A stretch of DNA of 11,483 bases from the NCBI GenBank assembly GCA_937892635.1, contig CALBKB010000075.1:1-11483 (forward strand), given 5' to 3'. The notes under the pieces are model-generated. The model was given only the letters and a program-made list of their open reading frames with translations, had not been told where the DNA came from and did no database searches. Source of the DNA: an uncultured Clostridia bacterium. GTDB lineage: Bacteria; Bacillota; Clostridia; Oscillospirales; UMGS1783. Position numbers and translations under genes: made by a program. How positions within the stretch are numbered: position 1 is the stretch's first letter; every line of letters starts with the position of its first letter. Positions 7,976-11,483 of this stretch are shown here, in pieces.

Positions 7976-9250
7976 CTATCTAGTGCTTTCTTGTATCTGC
8001 TCATAAATATCCAAAAGTCGTTTCGCATTAACTTCTGGATCGTGTGTACTTGCCGCTTTTTGTTTAGCAGCCTTCCCCAGAGCCTCTGCCGCATCCTGCA
8101 TGGCAAACACTTCCATAATATAGTGTGCCAACATATACGGCGCGGTAGACTGATACACAAAGCCCTCTTTTTTGTGCAAAAGTAAATCGGATACGCCTCC
8201 TACATTGCTCGCAACACATGGAACGCCCATCAACATGGCCTCCCCCAAAGAATTAGGAGAATTTTCAATGGTTGATGCACTAACGAATACGTTTGCATTT
8301 ATATACTGCTCCCGCATTTCTTCCGCACTTAAAAATCCGGCAAAACGCACTTTGTCCCAAAGACTATATTTTTCTATCAGCTTTTCCAAATACGTAGCAT
8401 ATACGGTGTATCTAAGTTTCCCTAAGATATCCTTCTTGGGAAAGGGGCTTGATCCCGAGAAGGTAACTCTGACATCCGGATATTTCTCGGCCACCATTCC
8501 TACTGCCTCCATCACATAATGGGACCCCTTAACCGGGTATTCGCCGCTGGCGCAAAAAATAGTGTGCTTCTGGCAGTTGGTATAGCTCCAATTTCTCTCA
8601 TAAAATTCTTTTCGCAGCGTCTCATTACAGTAATGATACTGTACTGCAGGATTGATCTGGGTTGTGCAGGCTTTATCCCAGTCGGTACGACCGATGACAT
8701 GACGGGCTTTCCCCAGCGCTTTCTTCTCCATCTCTCCGCGCAACATGAACTTTTTCTGTTGATCACGAAGATTGTTATGCGTTATAAAATCTCGAAGTGT
8801 ATAGCTTTGTTGCACCTTGTATGGAATGCCCTCCATGTAGTGTTTGGCAATCACGGAACAAAGTCCCTGTATACTAATCACCAACCGATCCAAATATCCA
8901 CATTTCTCAGCAGCATTAACCATAGCGAGAGTGTGTCCGTATTCGGTGCCCCAAACATGAATAATATCGGGGGAAAACATTAGCAACTCTTTGGAAAAAA
9001 CACCCTCCAACGACTCAGTATAAACATGAGGCTCTCCCTCGGCGTAGGAAACATAGCTCGTATTTTCATCCAATACACCTTCACACGCCTGGGATGATGC
9101 ATATAAAACACGCAGCATTTTATTGTGCAATCTTAGATCATCAAACACATGATCCATCCAAAGCGCGCCTTTATCCATCCCCCCGGTAGCGGCACGAACA
9201 GCACTTGGCGCCATATTGCATAACCACATAATTTTCATTTGTTTATCCAT
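7976..9250 (-). CDS. GT4-family glycosyltransferase (GT-B fold)
   Basis: This 424-aa protein starts MDKQMKIMWLCNMAPSAV and has the GT4 pattern. The N-terminal domain includes ATGGMDKGALW (21-31) and PDIIHVWGTEYGHTLAM (94-110). The C-terminal donor domain runs from IFCASGEYPVKGSHYVMEA (231-249) through VTFSGSSPF (262-270) and VRFAGFLSAEEM (301-312) to an intact E-x7-E motif, ENSPNSLGEAMLMGVPCVAS (E329 and E337). It likely adds one sugar of the repeat unit at the cytoplasmic face. The middle of the gene is much more AT-rich than the GT2 gene before it (about 33-35% GC in sampled 60-base lines), so it may have a separate origin. The start has only a weak purine-rich AGAGAGA upstream; ATG codon 5 is a possible alternative. 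Gaps are 24 bases upstream and 60 downstream. The sugar specificity is unknown. Confidence 0.9.
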   Translation of the reverse strand: MDKQMKIMWLCNMAPSAVRAATGGMDKGALWMDHVFDDLRLHNKMLRVLYASSQACEGVLDENTSYVSYAEGEPHVYTESLEGVFSKELLMFSPDIIHVWGTEYGHTLAMVNAAEKCGYLDRLVISIQGLCSVIAKHYMEGIPYKVQQSYTLRDFITHNNLRDQQKKFMLRGEMEKKALGKARHVIGRTDWDKACTTQINPAVQYHYCNETLRKEFYERNWSYTNCQKHTIFCASGEYPVKGSHYVMEAVGMVAEKYPDVRVTFSGSSPFPKKDILGKLRYTVYATYLEKLIEKYSLWDKVRFAGFLSAEEMREQYINANVFVSASTIENSPNSLGEAMLMGVPCVASNVGGVSDLLLHKKEGFVYQSTAPYMLAHYIMEVFAMQDAAEALGKAAKQKAASTHDPEVNAKRLLDIYEQIQESTR

Positions 9251-9274
9251 TCTCTCTATTCTGTCAAGTTATCG

Positions 9275-10105
9275 TTACCATTTCATGTCGTCCAGCGACG
9301 AATACCAGCCTCTTTTTTCTGAATAAAACCATCCCGACAATACTTTTCTTATTGTCTGCCTTAAGGTGTACTTGATCCACTGCAAAACACCGGACAAGGC
9401 CCGATTTTTTTGCGCAATTCCGTTTTTAGCCCTGGCGGCCTTGTATTCGGCAAGGGTAGCCTCCGGCTTAGCCATGCTCACCCCCGAGCCGTCAAAGAGT
9501 GAAATATAAGTTTCGACCTTGGTGAAGACCAAACCGTCTTTGCGCATCCGAAGAAATTGCTCATAATCGGCAACGATCTTAAAAGAGGTGTCAAACCCGT
9601 AACGTCGCAAGGCCTCGCCCTGTACAAAGGCACTTTGATGGCAAAACACCATGCCCTCATCCATGTTCTCCAGCGGGCGGGCGGGCACTTTTTTATAGCG
9701 CATGCCGCCGCGGCTCATCTCTTGAAGCACCGTGTTGCCGTATAGCACGGCTGCTTGATAGGTCTTCCCTTCGAACACTTGGGCAAACACCTTCTCATGG
9801 AGCAGCACGTCGCCGGCGTTGAGCATCAAAACCCATTCCCCTTCGGATCGGGCCGCACCCTTGTTCATGGCATCGTAAATGCCCCCGTCCGGCTCACTGA
9901 TCACGCGATAGGCTATGCCCTTCTTCTCAAACGGTTGGCGATAGGACTCAATGATAGATACCGTACCGTCCTTAGACGCCCCGTCTATAAACACATATTC
10001 GTAATCGGTGTATGTCTGAGATAGCACAGATTGGATCGTTTGTTCAATTATCTGCGCCGCGTTGTAGCAAATCGTCACAACACTGATCGTCGGTCTTGTG
10101 TTCAT
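9275..10105 (-). CDS. GT2-family glycosyltransferase (WfgS/WcaE-like), first copy
   Basis: This 276-aa GT-A-fold transferase carries TISVVTICYNAAQIIEQTI (6-24), FIDGASKDGT (39-48), DGGIYDAMNKG (73-83), the donor/metal motif MLNAGDVL (94-101), FCHQSAF (154-160), IVADYEQFLRM (177-187) and LFDGSGVSM (203-211). The enzyme should pass one sugar from a nucleotide donor to the lipid-linked intermediate. It is clearly paralogous to the GT2 encoded at 7109-7915, but the C-terminal parts differ, which suggests different acceptors or donors. Its ATG overlaps the TGA of the polymerase gene as ATGA, giving tight translational coupling. The sequence is GC-rich in places (about 62% in the line at 9841). The basic, aromatic tail (about 238-276) may attach it to the membrane. 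Confidence 0.91.
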   Translation of the reverse strand: MNTRPTISVVTICYNAAQIIEQTIQSVLSQTYTDYEYVFIDGASKDGTVSIIESYRQPFEKKGIAYRVISEPDGGIYDAMNKGAARSEGEWVLMLNAGDVLLHEKVFAQVFEGKTYQAAVLYGNTVLQEMSRGGMRYKKVPARPLENMDEGMVFCHQSAFVQGEALRRYGFDTSFKIVADYEQFLRMRKDGLVFTKVETYISLFDGSGVSMAKPEATLAEYKAARAKNGIAQKNRALSGVLQWIKYTLRQTIRKVLSGWFYSEKRGWYSSLDDMKW

Positions 10106-11427
10106 TGTTCGCTCTTCTTTCGCAGTAGTTTTTTACACCAATCATCCACATTCACCGTGAGCGCATTGTTGCGACCCTGTGCATACAAGGCACAGGCGAA
10201 CACGAGAATAAAGACCGGCGAACCCAGTTGAATGGCGGAAAACATGATTATGGTAATGCCGATGCCATAGACAAACCCGTTTTTTAGCCCACGGATCATC
10301 CACCAAGCCAGCGCCGCCACAAGCAGGATGCCAACCACGCCCAGCTCGTAGATCACGGCACCGTATCCGCTCATAATGCGCAGATGCTCCTGCCCGCTGA
10401 TCAAGATCTGTCCAAAGCCGTTGGGCAATCCCCACATACGACCAAAGCCCTGGAAGGCAACAACTATGGCTTCCAGGCGCACCGCTACGCTTTCATCGAC
10501 CGCATACAGATCTTGCAGCGAGCGTATATTGCCTAAATTGGAAAACAGATTAACAAACACTTGCACAAACCGCGTATGCTGCATAAAGGTCAGCACGATC
10601 CATGCCGCAACGCCGATCGCCACCACGCTTCCCGCCGCAATAATCAGTTTGGTCTTTTTCTGTCGGGGGGTGTTGCGGCGGAAGAAAACGATTTCCTTTA
10701 TCACGTATATCATGGCAAACACGGCCAGATATACAAAAGTAACCGCCGACTGAGCAAGCACTACTATTTGAAAAAGACAAATGCCTTTATAGAGCCATTT
10801 CCCCGTCTTAAATTCATCGGCAATGATGAAGAAAAATACCATCACGCAGCCGTAAAAGGAGGGCTCCGATGCCAGCGAAGCCACGCCGCGCTCAACCGTA
10901 GTACGATAATTGGATACCAAAAAGCTTAAAAACTGCCGGTCTATTAGAAGCTGCATCAAACCCACAAAAAGCCAGAGCAAAATCAGTCCCTTGATCCAAT
11001 TTTCCTTCACACCCTTTGTTTTTTCCAGCGAGTTGACAAGCGCCAAAGAAATCACGTAGAGTCCGGCGTAATTGTATGTTTTGCGAATAAGCATCATAAG
11101 GGATTGGGTGGGGTCAAAAATCAAGCCCCCTATCGCCAGCAATGCCACAAAAAGGAACAAGCCAAAGGTCACCTTATGAAAATCGGGAATGCGAAGATTC
11201 CTGCGGTGCACGATCAAATATATGACCGCCACGATAAAGGCATACGGCTGCACATCGCTCGGGATGGGAAGAATGCGCAAAAAGGGCAAACAGCAGACAA
11301 AATACAGCAGAAAATCCAACCCGTACTGTTTGATCCTGTCCGGCTGGAGTGCTGCTGCCAACTTGTTTTTTAATTTATCCGGCTGAAAAAGTGCAGCGCA
11401 TTTCTTTTTCAAAGAATCCGAAAACAT
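10102..11427 (-). CDS. wzy: Wzy-like polysaccharide polymerase (O-antigen polymerase/ligase family)
   Basis: The 441-aa product is an integral membrane protein with about 10-12 predicted helices, starting near residue 36 and ending near 415. Between helices it carries RGVASLASEPSFYG (180-193), a pattern often seen in Wzy/O-antigen-ligase-like proteins, and a long non-membrane segment at about 283-350 that may be the large catalytic outer loop. It would join flipped repeat units into a polymer on the outer membrane face. The basic N-terminus contains two similar QPD-plus-basic stretches (15-22 and 28-33), and the C-terminus is a short charged cytoplasmic tail. AGGACGG sits about 8 bases before ATG 11427. 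Its stop overlaps the start of the next GT2 gene. Wzy proteins share little sequence, so the name rests on topology, motif and context; a WaaL-type ligase is the main alternative. Confidence 0.82.
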   Translation of the reverse strand: MFSDSLKKKCAALFQPDKLKNKLAAALQPDRIKQYGLDFLLYFVCCLPFLRILPIPSDVQPYAFIVAVIYLIVHRRNLRIPDFHKVTFGLFLFVALLAIGGLIFDPTQSLMMLIRKTYNYAGLYVISLALVNSLEKTKGVKENWIKGLILLWLFVGLMQLLIDRQFLSFLVSNYRTTVERGVASLASEPSFYGCVMVFFFIIADEFKTGKWLYKGICLFQIVVLAQSAVTFVYLAVFAMIYVIKEIVFFRRNTPRQKKTKLIIAAGSVVAIGVAAWIVLTFMQHTRFVQVFVNLFSNLGNIRSLQDLYAVDESVAVRLEAIVVAFQGFGRMWGLPNGFGQILISGQEHLRIMSGYGAVIYELGVVGILLVAALAWWMIRGLKNGFVYGIGITIIMFSAIQLGSPVFILVFACALYAQGRNNALTVNVDDWCKKLLRKKSEQ

Positions 11428-11442
11428 CCGTTCACCGTCCTG

Positions 11443-11483
11443 TTATTGATTAAACCGTCTTTTAATGGCTTGGTACAGATTAT
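11443..11483 (-). CDS. 3' end of an upstream operon gene, cut by the window edge
   Basis: Reading the minus strand from 11481 gives NLYQAIKRRFNQ and then a TAA at 11445-11443, 15 bases before the polymerase start. The short spacing and a basic C-terminal tail of the kind common in glycosyltransferases suggest the end of another gene in the same operon. Only 12 codons are visible, so neither family nor reality is certain; one other minus-strand frame stays open through this stretch. Confidence 0.4.
   Translation of the reverse strand, partial: NLYQAIKRRFNQ

Noticed and set aside
7916..7978. Frame stays open after the TAG stop of the first GT4, suggesting a truncated gene end
   Set aside because: Only about 25-30 codons are open, which is common by chance, and the extra peptide has no recognisable motif.
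1..11483. CRISPR arrays, tRNA or rRNA genes, insertion sequences and transposase genes
   Set aside because: No regularly spaced repeats, no tRNA- or rRNA-like stretch and no transposase-like protein were seen on either strand.

Overview
The window is most of a cell-surface polysaccharide operon (capsule, exopolysaccharide or O-antigen-like glycan) of the Wzx/Wzy type. All genes lie on the minus strand, so transcription runs from the right edge to the left. The coding signals suggest a Gram-positive, probably gut-type Bacillota/Clostridia organism: moderate and uneven GC, several purine-rich Shine-Dalgarno sites (for example AAGGAGA and AAAGGAAG), and tightly packed genes. Bacteroidota genes usually lack such sites, but this assignment is inference, not proof.

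Layout in transcription order: the last codons of an upstream gene (11483-11443); a Wzy-like polymerase (11427-10102); a GT2 glycosyltransferase (10105-9275, ATGA overlap); a GT4 glycosyltransferase (9250-7976); a second GT2, paralogous to the first (7915-7109); a second GT4 (7067-5892); a UDP-galactopyranose-mutase-like FAD oxidoreductase (5876-4665); a Wzx-like flippase (4660-3206); and a bifunctional L-fucokinase/fucose-1-phosphate guanylyltransferase (3169-248). A strong intrinsic terminator (about 205-245) starts a few bases after the last stop codon. Positions 1-200 are AT-rich and non-coding, with a 12-bp inverted repeat and only weak promoter-like matches.

Inferred joint function: four transferases build a lipid-linked repeat unit on a primer made outside the window. 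The flavoenzyme may supply a furanose or otherwise isomerised sugar nucleotide. Fkp supplies GDP-L-fucose from free L-fucose. Wzx flips the unit across the membrane and Wzy polymerises it. The initiating phosphoglycosyl transferase, chain-length and tyrosine-kinase regulators and the promoter are not visible, so they should lie beyond the right edge or elsewhere.

The most interesting points are salvage-type fucose activation tied to a glycan operon with no obvious classical fucosyltransferase, a mutase-like enzyme of uncertain substrate, a Gln in place of the first Glu of the E-x7-E motif in one GT4, a duplicated GT2 pair, and the inverted repeat beyond the terminator.
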